Of a stretch of DNA of 64,000 bases, positions 36,774-43,949 are shown piece after piece. A program made the translations under genes and the position numbers. How positions within the stretch are numbered: position 1 is the first letter of the stretch; each line of letters opens with the position of its first letter. Source of the DNA: Candidatus Omnitrophota bacterium (GTDB lineage: Bacteria; Omnitrophota; Gorgyraeia; Zapsychrales; Zapsychraceae); NCBI GenBank assembly GCA_018062515.1, contig JAGOSC010000001.1, positions 1 to 64,000 on the forward strand. The letters run 5' to 3'. Below the pieces are notes generated by a model, which was not told the DNA's origin, ran no database searches, and saw nothing but the letters and a program-made list of their open reading frames with translations.

Positions 36774-38566
36774 TAAGCTTTATCCTTTGCGGGAATTTTT
36801 TGTTCAGGTTTTGATTCAGAATACTCAATCACTTCTTCAAATTGAGGAGAAAAATCTTTCTTTGCGCCGGGAACACTATACTCATAAGGCCCTCGGTAAC
36901 AAACCGGCGTGTGCGTAAAATTTCCATGTCCGGGAGGTGACGGTGTATCCCATTCGATGGTCGTCGCATCCCAGGGATTGTCATTTTTAACCTTTTCACC
37001 TTTTACAATGCTCCAAAAGAAATTGATAATAAATGGTATTTGAGCAATACCTAGTCCCCAGGCAGCCCATGAAGAAGTAAGATTAAGATGAATAACTTCT
37101 TTGCCAATGGCGTAGCCTGCCCCGCCATCATATAATCGACGAGAAATGCCGGCTAATCCAATAATAAACATCGGCATAAATATATAATTCATACAAACTA
37201 AAGACGGCCAAAAATGCAGTTGCCCTAAAATAGAATTCATTTTCCGCCCCGTAGCTTTTGGAAACCAGTGATAAATCCCCGCGAAAAGACCAAAAATGGT
37301 TCCCGGAGCAACAATATAGTGGAAATGGGCAATGACATAATACGTATCATGTAAATAAATATCCGCCGAGGCCAAACCTAACGGAAGCCCGGTTAACCCT
37401 CCAATGCCGAACATGGGTAAAAAAGCCAAAGCAAATAACATCTGCGTATTGAATCGAATAGCCCCTCCCCATAAGGAAAGAAATAAAGCGGTAAGAATAA
37501 TAATAGACGGAACCGAAATAATCATTGTCGTCGCCTGGAAGAACGCGCTGATGGCTGTTCCCATCCCGGTTAAATACATATGATGAGCCCAGACAATAAA
37601 TGACATGAAACCTAGAAAAACAATCGAATAAACCATGGATTTATAACCCCATAAGGGTTTTCTGATATTATTCGCAATAACTTCGGAAACAATTCCCATC
37701 GCCGGTAAAATCAGTATGTAAACTTCCGGATGCGCCAAAAACCAAAAAAGATGTTGCCATAAAAGTACACTTCCCCCGCCGCTAATATCCAAAGGCTGCC
37801 CGCTCACCACTAAGCCCGACGGCATAAAGAAACTTGTATGCGCGACGCGATCCATTAATTGCAAGATAGCCGCGGCTAATAAAGGAGGAAACGCGAGAAT
37901 TAATAAAAATGATGTCACCAACTGCGCCCACACGAAAAATGGCAACCGCATAAATGTCAAACCCTTGACTCTTAATTGAAAAATGGTCGCGATGATATTA
38001 ATCGCGCCTAACAATGATGATTGAATGAGAAAAGCCATACCGATAATCCAGGCTGTTTGACCGACGGGAGCAATATTCGCTAAAGGAGAATACGAAGTCC
38101 ATCCTGATGAAGCGGCGCCGCCTGGCAAAAAGAAGCTTCCCAACATGACTACACCGCCGAGAAAGTAGAGCCAGTAACTGGCCATATTCAATCTCGGGAA
38201 AACCATGTCCGGCGCTCCGACTTGCAAAGGAACAACAAAATTCGCAAATGCACCAACAGCCAAGGGAACAATCCCTAAAAACACCATGATCGTTCCATGC
38301 ATGGCGCCAAGCTCATTGTAAAACTCGGGCAGCATAACGCCATTCGGCATGCGCGATTCACCAAATAATTTCCCAATGAACGGCAAGGCTTGCTCAGGAT
38401 AAGCCAATTGCCAGCGCATTAACATGACTAAACAAAAACCAAAAAACAGAAAAAATAAAGCAGTCATCCCATATTGAAAACCAATCATCTTATGGTCTGT
38501 AGAAAAAATATATTTTTTCCAAAAAGGAAGTTCGTGTGTATCGTGGTGGTGATGTTGATCACTCAT
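36773..38566 (-). CDS. coxA: cytochrome c oxidase subunit I, canonical K-channel lysine absent
   Basis: Catalytic haem-copper subunit, 597 residues, about 12 helices. Haem and CuB ligands are all present: H90 (GAMHGT), H279 and Y283 in HPEVY, H328-H329, and H414/H416 in AHFHY. The D-channel is recognisable: D120 in GAPDM, N127, and E281 in HPEV. In the helix after the HH pair, however, the stretch is SVPSIIILTALFLSLWGG, and by equal-length comparison with the Paracoccus enzyme the K-channel lysine is replaced by I357. The His-rich N-terminus (SDQHHHHDTHE) may aid copper insertion. Overall an A-type subunit of a divergent branch. Confidence 0.95.
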   Translation of the reverse strand: MSDQHHHHDTHELPFWKKYIFSTDHKMIGFQYGMTALFFLFFGFCLVMLMRWQLAYPEQALPFIGKLFGESRMPNGVMLPEFYNELGAMHGTIMVFLGIVPLAVGAFANFVVPLQVGAPDMVFPRLNMASYWLYFLGGVVMLGSFFLPGGAASSGWTSYSPLANIAPVGQTAWIIGMAFLIQSSLLGAINIIATIFQLRVKGLTFMRLPFFVWAQLVTSFLLILAFPPLLAAAILQLMDRVAHTSFFMPSGLVVSGQPLDISGGGSVLLWQHLFWFLAHPEVYILILPAMGIVSEVIANNIRKPLWGYKSMVYSIVFLGFMSFIVWAHHMYLTGMGTAISAFFQATTMIISVPSIIILTALFLSLWGGAIRFNTQMLFALAFLPMFGIGGLTGLPLGLASADIYLHDTYYVIAHFHYIVAPGTIFGLFAGIYHWFPKATGRKMNSILGQLHFWPSLVCMNYIFMPMFIIGLAGISRRLYDGGAGYAIGKEVIHLNLTSSWAAWGLGIAQIPFIINFFWSIVKGEKVKNDNPWDATTIEWDTPSPPGHGNFTHTPVCYRGPYEYSVPGAKKDFSPQFEEVIEYSESKPEQKIPAKDKA

Positions 38567-38578
38567 AATTATGCTCTT

Positions 38579-39295
38579 CTATTTTCCGTCGGGACGTTGG
38601 AACGTAACATCGACTTCTTTTGTTTCACCTTCGGCTAAGGTGACGGTTATTTTTTGCGGTTCCAATCGTTGATGCCATGCCTCAAGGACATAAGTCCCTG
38701 CGGGTAAATCATTGATCGCATATTCACCGGCTTCATTCGAGGTCGTAAAGAAAGGATTGTCGGTTACCGTGATAAATGCCGTCATCCATGGATGAACATC
38801 ACATTTCATTTCAAACATAAATTCGGGTTTATCAAATACTTTGACTGTTTCCGTGCGGAATTTAGGCATAGCCAAATTAAATTCCGGATTGATTTTGGAT
38901 AAGGTATGTACATTGTGTAATGTTCCATCGGGATTTAAAATTTTTACCGGCTGCCCCACCCTAACGCCAAGAACAGGAGGACTGTATATACATCCTTTTT
39001 GATCCAGAACGGCCGGCTCTGTCGGAACAGGATAATCTTTTTTTGGAAGCCCGTCGACGATATGAAAAAACACATTTTTCATTTCATTATTCGGCCCCAA
39101 AGTAATTGTTTGAGGAAAAACTGCGTTGGTATGTTTTGTTAAGCAGACCGGGTCAGCACCCATTTTAATTTCGCGCAATTTTGGGACTTTACCTTTGTAT
39201 ACAACCTTCCCTTTGATTGTCGCGGCTTGGGCTAGATGATTTTGAAGAAGAATAAGCAGGAATGAACAAAATAATGTAGGAATAATTTTACGCAT
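38579..39295 (-). CDS. cupredoxin-like protein with C-terminal CnaB-type domain
   Basis: First gene of the cox operon, 238 residues. A signal peptide (about 1-24, ending QAA) is followed by an N-terminal beta domain (GKVVYKGKVPKLREI) and a cupredoxin-like part with probable copper ligands: His residues in GTLHNVHTLS and Cys, His and Met in MKCDVHPWMTAF. The last ~55 residues (NEAGEYAINDLPAGTYVLEA and after) look like a carboxypeptidase-regulatory/CnaB beta-sandwich. It is probably a periplasmic copper or electron-transfer protein for the oxidase. A soluble donor role in place of cytochrome c is an inference. Confidence 0.75.
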   Translation of the reverse strand: MRKIIPTLFCSFLLILLQNHLAQAATIKGKVVYKGKVPKLREIKMGADPVCLTKHTNAVFPQTITLGPNNEMKNVFFHIVDGLPKKDYPVPTEPAVLDQKGCIYSPPVLGVRVGQPVKILNPDGTLHNVHTLSKINPEFNLAMPKFRTETVKVFDKPEFMFEMKCDVHPWMTAFITVTDNPFFTTSNEAGEYAINDLPAGTYVLEAWHQRLEPQKITVTLAEGETKEVDVTFQRPDGK

Positions 39296-39343
39296 TGATC
39301 TTTTATATATCTAATAATGTTATTTACTTACATAATTTTATTC

Positions 39344-39372
39344 AATATATTTCAATTGCAGATCAATGTCAA
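39344..39372 (-). promoter_or_regulatory. strong promoter of the cytochrome oxidase operon
   Basis: Minus strand TTGACA (consensus), 17 bp, TATATT. It lies about 50 nt upstream of the cupredoxin gene and probably serves all eleven genes down to 31599. Confidence 0.65.
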
Positions 39373-39391
39373 GAAAGGATTAATAATTTTC

Positions 39392-39424
39392 ATAGGTGGT
39401 TTCTCATTGAGAGAAACCACCTAT
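39392..39424 (-). terminator. 14-bp perfect hairpin after the VWA protein gene
   Basis: ATAGGTGGTTTCTC, 5-nt loop, then its exact complement, 8 nt after the stop at 39433. The following minus-strand sequence is only moderately T-rich, so it may end or protect the transcript rather than be a classic rho-independent terminator. Confidence 0.55.
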
Positions 39425-39432
39425 ACACCATT

Positions 39433-41940
39433 CTATTTAAACTGCATCGGAGGTGTTTCCGTCGGATATTGATTATTATCGTAATATGTATTATCCATTG
39501 GGTAAGGCTGCGGCTGCGAATATCCTTGATACCGATGATCTAATTGTTTGGCTTGGTCAACTAAACGAATAAACTCCTCTCGATGTTGATCAGGATCTAT
39601 TCCAATCGACTGACGAGCCTGCTCCATGACATGATCATAATTTGCATAACCTTTGTATCGGGAGTTCTTTAATAATAATCCAAACTCAGCCACGGCGCTT
39701 GCAAATTGTAAATCTCCGGAAGTATAAGCCCGCACGTCATTAGCATGCACAATACTTTTGATCAAACGGCTTTGATTGGATTTAGGTTCTTTAAATCGAA
39801 GTTTCACCGTCATCCATTCAGAATTCTCCCAAAGATTTATTTTTGTTTTTTGATATTTTAAAGGGTCAACTCCCTTCGTCGGATAAGCCGCTGAAGGCGC
39901 CGCGCCGTTCGGAATAATTTCATAAAGCGCTGTCACGGTGTGGCCCGCGCCGATCTCTCCTGCATCCACGCGATCATTATTGAAATCTTCGCTATTTAAT
40001 GAGCGATTTTCATAGCCAATCAAACGGTAAGCCTGAACTTGTTGCGGATTGAACTCAACTTGAATTTTAACATCTTTTGCAATGGTGAACAGCGTCGATC
40101 CGAGCTCATCGACCAACACCTTTTTTCCCTCGTCGATCGAATCGATATAATGATAATTTCCATTTCCGTTATCGGCAATCTTTTCCATCTTGGAATCTTT
40201 ATAATTACCTGTACCAAAACCAAGTACGGATAAGAATATGCCGTCTTTCCGACGCTGGGTAATAAGTTCAGTCAACTCATAATCATTTTGCGCGCCGACA
40301 TTAAAATCTCCGTCGGTGGCTAAAATGACACGGTTATTGCCGTTGGAAATAAAATTATCTTTAGCCACACGATAAGCTAAATTAATTCCAGCTTCACCAG
40401 CCGTTGCTCCGCCGGCGGTTAAGCGGTCAATCGCCTGATGAATACGCCCCTTATCCGCGCCGGTTGTTGAATCCAAATATAAACGCGCCGAGCCTGAATA
40501 CGTAACGATGGCAACTCTTTGATCAGGCCGTAACTGATCGACCATCATATTCAATGATTCTTTTAGTAGCGGAAGTTTATTCGATTGATTCATCGAACCC
40601 GATACATCAATTAAAAATACTAAATTGCTCGGCGGGATTTTATTTTGCGCCGGGACATTTCCCTGTAAACCGATCATCACCAAATAATGAGAATTGTCCC
40701 AAGGACAAATGCCGCCCTTGGTCGTCACGCTGAATGCTTCTCCCCATTTTGGTTTTTCGTACTGATAATCAAAATAATTAATCATTTCTTCAATTCTCAC
40801 CGCGTCGATGGGAGGAAGCTGGCCCTGGTCGACAAATCGTCGAATATTACTGTACGACGCTGTATCCACATCGACGGAGAATGTTGACAATGGCGCATTA
40901 ACCGCTGAATAAAACGAATTTTCAAAAATTGAATCATACTCCTCACTATTAGACTGTGGTTGAGGATACGGATAGATGCGTTCGGCTGGATCAGGATAAA
41001 TGATCCGATCTTTATAATCATCTTCGCGATAAGCCGGCATTCTATTATTTTCCGTGGAATTTATTTCATTGGATTCAAAATATCTTCTTTGGGCTTCGAG
41101 AATTGTTTCATCACTCGCCGGTGGAACAGCGGCGGGATGACGAGCGTACGTCGCACTTCCCTTTGTTTTTTGAGCAACCTGCTCCATCCGTAAACCACCC
41201 AAAGCGGCCCCCCGTGGTAAATCATCCTGAGGTACACCTTCCTTCTTTGATTGTATTGGCGCAAAAGTATCCATATTAGCGGAATCCGACCGGGCATATT
41301 CCGAAGATTGATATCCGTCCGCACCTTGTCTGTATCGAGCATCTTTAGAGGAGGCTATTTTTTCGCCTGCTCCGAATGATTCTATCGCCGATCCTGATTC
41401 TGATTCCGATGGTTTCAAATAACTTGTCGTCAGATAATATGGCTCATATTGGGGCTCAGCTGTATCTGCTTTTCGCTCTGCACTGGTTACAGTCGGAACC
41501 GAAGCTGATACAGTCCGTTTCACTATTGAAGTGTCAACTACGGAAAACTGATCTCCAATATCATCCGAAGCGGATTTCAAACGTTGCTGAATATTTTTCT
41601 TTCCATAAGTCTGGAAATAAATCGTCCCGATAATTAAACATATAGCTATGGTTACAAAGGCGCCGCCTCCGAACGAAAATATTGATTTTCGATTCATATT
41701 TTTCTCCCGGAGCTTATCATCAAGAAGTGTCTTCTGAATTTTATTCGCCATATCAGCGGATACATCTTCATCTGACCAGTCTTTTAAAGCCGTCGATAAC
41801 CGATTCAATTCTTTATAATAATCCTGCCATTCTTTTGAATTAATGATCAGGTCTTCGACCTCTTTTTTTTCTTCTTCAGTGACGAAACCGTCTATATAGG
41901 CTGAGATAAGCTCTTTAATTTTTTCATTATTGTTAATCAT
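39433..41940 (-). CDS. anti-sigma-like N-terminus fused to YfbK-type von Willebrand factor A protein
   Basis: An 835-residue protein from the ATG at 41940 (AGGAGGG 5 nt upstream), overlapping the sigma factor gene by 8 nt. Residues 1-70 are cytoplasmic and anti-sigma-like (ELISAYIDGFVTEEEKKEVE), followed by a membrane helix at about 88-107. A long low-complexity linker follows (about 110-330, rich in Ser, Ala, Glu, Tyr). The external part has the YfbK N-terminal domain (APLSTFSVDVDTASYSNIRR), a VWA domain with MIDAS motif LIDVSGSMN, and the YfbK C-terminal domain. It probably holds the sigma factor inactive until a surface signal is sensed. The ligand is unknown. Confidence 0.85.
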   Translation of the reverse strand: MINNNEKIKELISAYIDGFVTEEEKKEVEDLIINSKEWQDYYKELNRLSTALKDWSDEDVSADMANKIQKTLLDDKLREKNMNRKSIFSFGGGAFVTIAICLIIGTIYFQTYGKKNIQQRLKSASDDIGDQFSVVDTSIVKRTVSASVPTVTSAERKADTAEPQYEPYYLTTSYLKPSESESGSAIESFGAGEKIASSKDARYRQGADGYQSSEYARSDSANMDTFAPIQSKKEGVPQDDLPRGAALGGLRMEQVAQKTKGSATYARHPAAVPPASDETILEAQRRYFESNEINSTENNRMPAYREDDYKDRIIYPDPAERIYPYPQPQSNSEEYDSIFENSFYSAVNAPLSTFSVDVDTASYSNIRRFVDQGQLPPIDAVRIEEMINYFDYQYEKPKWGEAFSVTTKGGICPWDNSHYLVMIGLQGNVPAQNKIPPSNLVFLIDVSGSMNQSNKLPLLKESLNMMVDQLRPDQRVAIVTYSGSARLYLDSTTGADKGRIHQAIDRLTAGGATAGEAGINLAYRVAKDNFISNGNNRVILATDGDFNVGAQNDYELTELITQRRKDGIFLSVLGFGTGNYKDSKMEKIADNGNGNYHYIDSIDEGKKVLVDELGSTLFTIAKDVKIQVEFNPQQVQAYRLIGYENRSLNSEDFNNDRVDAGEIGAGHTVTALYEIIPNGAAPSAAYPTKGVDPLKYQKTKINLWENSEWMTVKLRFKEPKSNQSRLIKSIVHANDVRAYTSGDLQFASAVAEFGLLLKNSRYKGYANYDHVMEQARQSIGIDPDQHREEFIRLVDQAKQLDHRYQGYSQPQPYPMDNTYYDNNQYPTETPPMQFK

Positions 41941-42508
41941 GGTAACCCTCCTGAATATAGGAAGATAATTCAACCCGCAATTTTTCACGGGCGCGAAAGA
42001 TCAGTATTTTGACATTATTCAATGAACAGTTAAGGATTTTGGCGATTTCATCGTAGGAAAATTGGTGATACTCCCTTAATACAATCGCTTCACGCTGTTG
42101 ATAATCCAGTCGGCTGATGGCCTTTTGAACAAATACAGCCCGCTCTTTTTTCTCTAAATTTTGAGATGATATATCCGTTTCATCCGGAACATCCCATTGA
42201 GTCGATTGGTCTTTATTTGTAAACGTCATGGAAAATATTTTTTTCGTTTTTCTGATTTTATCGATACAGCGATTTCGCGCGATGGTAAACAACCAGGTGG
42301 AAAATTTTGCGTTAGGCTGTTGCTTATAAGGACTGCTCAGAAGAGCGACAAATACGTCATGAACAACATCCTCAGCATCGGCTCGATTGCCCAAAATTCG
42401 GACGCAAAAATTTAAAATACGGTTCTTATATCGATGAAATATCATCGAAATCGCCTCACGATTTCCAGACTGGTAATCCAGCATGATCTCTTCGTCTGTC
42501 TTTTCCAT
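41933..42508 (-). CDS. ECF-family RNA polymerase sigma factor
   Basis: A 191-residue extracytoplasmic-function sigma factor. Region 2 shows MIFHRYKNRILNFCVRILGN, RADAEDVVHDVFVALL and FSTWLFTIARNRCIDKIRK; region 4 shows LDYQQREAIVLREYHQFSYD, EIAKILNCSLNNVKILIFRA and REKLRVEL. The start is taken as the ATG at 42508 (MEKTDEEIMLDYQSGNREA) by family length, although no good ribosome site precedes it. A possible TTG start at 42547 lies within the hairpin at 42541-42567. It is coupled to the anti-sigma/VWA gene. Confidence 0.9.
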   Translation of the reverse strand: MEKTDEEIMLDYQSGNREAISMIFHRYKNRILNFCVRILGNRADAEDVVHDVFVALLSSPYKQQPNAKFSTWLFTIARNRCIDKIRKTKKIFSMTFTNKDQSTQWDVPDETDISSQNLEKKERAVFVQKAISRLDYQQREAIVLREYHQFSYDEIAKILNCSLNNVKILIFRAREKLRVELSSYIQEGYHD

Positions 42509-42540
42509 ATTGATTAAATGTTCAATGCCTTCAGTTTCAT

Positions 42541-42567
42541 GGAGCAATATGCTCCGGCGGGCCCGCC
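42541..42567 (-). promoter_or_regulatory. two abutting palindromes in the sigma factor leader
   Basis: GGAGCA-ATA-TGCTCC (42541-42555) abuts the perfect GGCGGGCCCGCC (42556-42567). On the minus strand they lie 33 nt upstream of the sigma factor ATG. The first would fold a GGAG ribosome-site-like sequence into its stem. Role unknown. Confidence 0.45.
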
Positions 42568-42618
42568 TTTTTCAACTGATCTTTCATTGTTTAAACGCAA
42601 TTTTCGAAGAATTGTTAC

Positions 42619-42714
42619 AAAAAAAAGTAGAGTTATTGAGTTCATTGAGTTGGTTGAGTTAATTGAGTTCGACAAACTCAAAAAACCCAAGAAACACAAC
42701 AAACTCAATAAACA
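42619..42714 (-). terminator. terminator-like long hairpin built of 9-bp repeats, followed by T8
   Basis: Minus-strand sequence just after the stop at 42718: a ~40-nt arm of imperfect nonamers of the form NTTGAGTTN, a short loop near 42671, and a facing arm of the complementary nonamers, then eight T. Arms match in the 7-base core TTGAGTT with mismatches at the joins. It fits a rho-independent terminator of the 42718-43134 gene. Confidence 0.6.
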
Positions 42715-42717
42715 CAT

Positions 42718-43134
42718 TTACCGGAATTTATCGTATTTTAATCCGATGTGATGTAAGAACGGCTTAAATCGTCCCATGTCAGCTTCAAAGCCGCTAAATT
42801 CACAACCGCAGCGGTAACAATTGATTACGTACGGAACCTTCTTAAAAAGCAGCCAGTCTACAAGTGCAAAAAATGGCAGGCTAAGGCCATATGTCCACGG
42901 GACGGCAACTATGCCGCACAGCATAATTAGGCAGCCAGCCATTTGATTAAAATTTTTGGAAAGATAAAACTGACGGCAGGGACACATGGGGCAGCGGTCA
43001 AAAAAATCCGCCTGATTCTGAACTTCTCCCCATTTTGTGTTACATCCGGGGCAGAAAAATTCTTTTTGATCCAGCCATTCGATTTGACCATACTTTTGAC
43101 AAGCTGGACAATGACGGCTGATGACTTTTTTCAC
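42718..43134 (-). CDS. zinc-ribbon membrane protein, unknown function
   Basis: A 138-residue protein. The N-terminal ~55 residues have three cysteine pairs, CPAC (9-12), CPGC (28-31) and CPMC (48-51); two hydrophobic helices follow (about 65-95), then CYRCGCEF near 111-118. The Cys pairs suggest one or two zinc ribbons facing the cytoplasm. It overlaps the upstream membrane protein gene by 4 nt and closes the quinol oxidase gene run. Not recognised. Confidence 0.7.
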   Translation of the reverse strand: MKKVISRHCPACQKYGQIEWLDQKEFFCPGCNTKWGEVQNQADFFDRCPMCPCRQFYLSKNFNQMAGCLIMLCGIVAVPWTYGLSLPFFALVDWLLFKKVPYVINCYRCGCEFSGFEADMGRFKPFLHHIGLKYDKFR

Positions 43135-43904
43135 AAGCTTATTCCAAATTTTATAAAATAATATTTATAAGCAACATCACCTAAAAGGACTCCGCATAAA
43201 ATAACATAAAGAATTCCCGTCGCAGCCTGCGTGTTCTTCAATTTAATAATTTCATGGACCATGAATAAAGCAAACAATGGAAAAATAGTACCAAAAAAAA
43301 CAGGTATGATGAGCAATATCCCTTCGATCGATTTTATAAAGTCAAAGATTGTAACGGTGTCGCCCAGGTAAACAACTTGTTGAGTAAAAATATAATAAAG
43401 ATCCCATACGAATCGCATGACAATTAAAACCCAAAAAACCACCGTAGCATTACGGAGATGTTTTAAAGGAAGCCCGTGAACATTAAGATACCAATGTCCT
43501 AAATTCATCGCGAATAAAGATGAAGAAAAAATTAATCCGCCTAAAATACTGATTAAAAAAGTACTCGAACTATGTCCTGTTAAAACCAATTGAACACACC
43601 ACGTTATATATAATCCCAACACCGCTAAAAAAGTAACGGCGGCGAGACCGACTGTTTCTTTTTTCCAATAAAATGCCGTGATACCTAAAGCTGCAATCAT
43701 CCAGAAAATGGAAATCACATTTATCATCGGTGAAATCTGCATACGGATCACAAAAAATAAAGTAATCACGCCAATGATCGTCGACAAACCGATATGAAAA
43801 CGATGAAAATTATTTTTTAGAGGATCTTTAAAACAGATCCAAAAACTAAGCGGATAAGTGAAGGAAAATAACAGGCTGGTTAATAATGTGATGGAAAATA
43901 TCAT
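43131..43904 (-). CDS. polytopic membrane protein, unknown function, in the quinol:cytochrome c reductase cluster
   Basis: A 257-residue protein with about eight hydrophobic helices and few charged residues. It has no signal peptide, no haem motif and no cysteine pair. Possible features are a His in VLTGHSSSTFL and in FMVHEIIKLK near membrane ends. It begins 45 nt after the octaheme cytochrome gene and overlaps the zinc-ribbon gene by 4 nt. It could be a subunit or haem-handling factor of the complex; that is a guess from position. Confidence 0.65.
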   Translation of the reverse strand: MIFSITLLTSLLFSFTYPLSFWICFKDPLKNNFHRFHIGLSTIIGVITLFFVIRMQISPMINVISIFWMIAALGITAFYWKKETVGLAAVTFLAVLGLYITWCVQLVLTGHSSSTFLISILGGLIFSSSLFAMNLGHWYLNVHGLPLKHLRNATVVFWVLIVMRFVWDLYYIFTQQVVYLGDTVTIFDFIKSIEGILLIIPVFFGTIFPLFALFMVHEIIKLKNTQAATGILYVILCGVLLGDVAYKYYFIKFGISL

Positions 43905-43949
43905 AAGAAATTTTGATTTGCTTGAACCGCATGCATCGAATAAGCCGGC

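Noticed and set aside
42541..42572. Rho-independent terminator on the plus strand (GC palindrome followed by TTTTT)
   Set aside because: There is no plus-strand gene upstream for it to end; both neighbours are on the minus strand. It remains a structural curiosity of the sigma factor leader.
42619..42714. CRISPR-like repeat array
   Set aside because: Repeats are only 9 bp, contiguous without unique spacers, and arranged as a hairpin.
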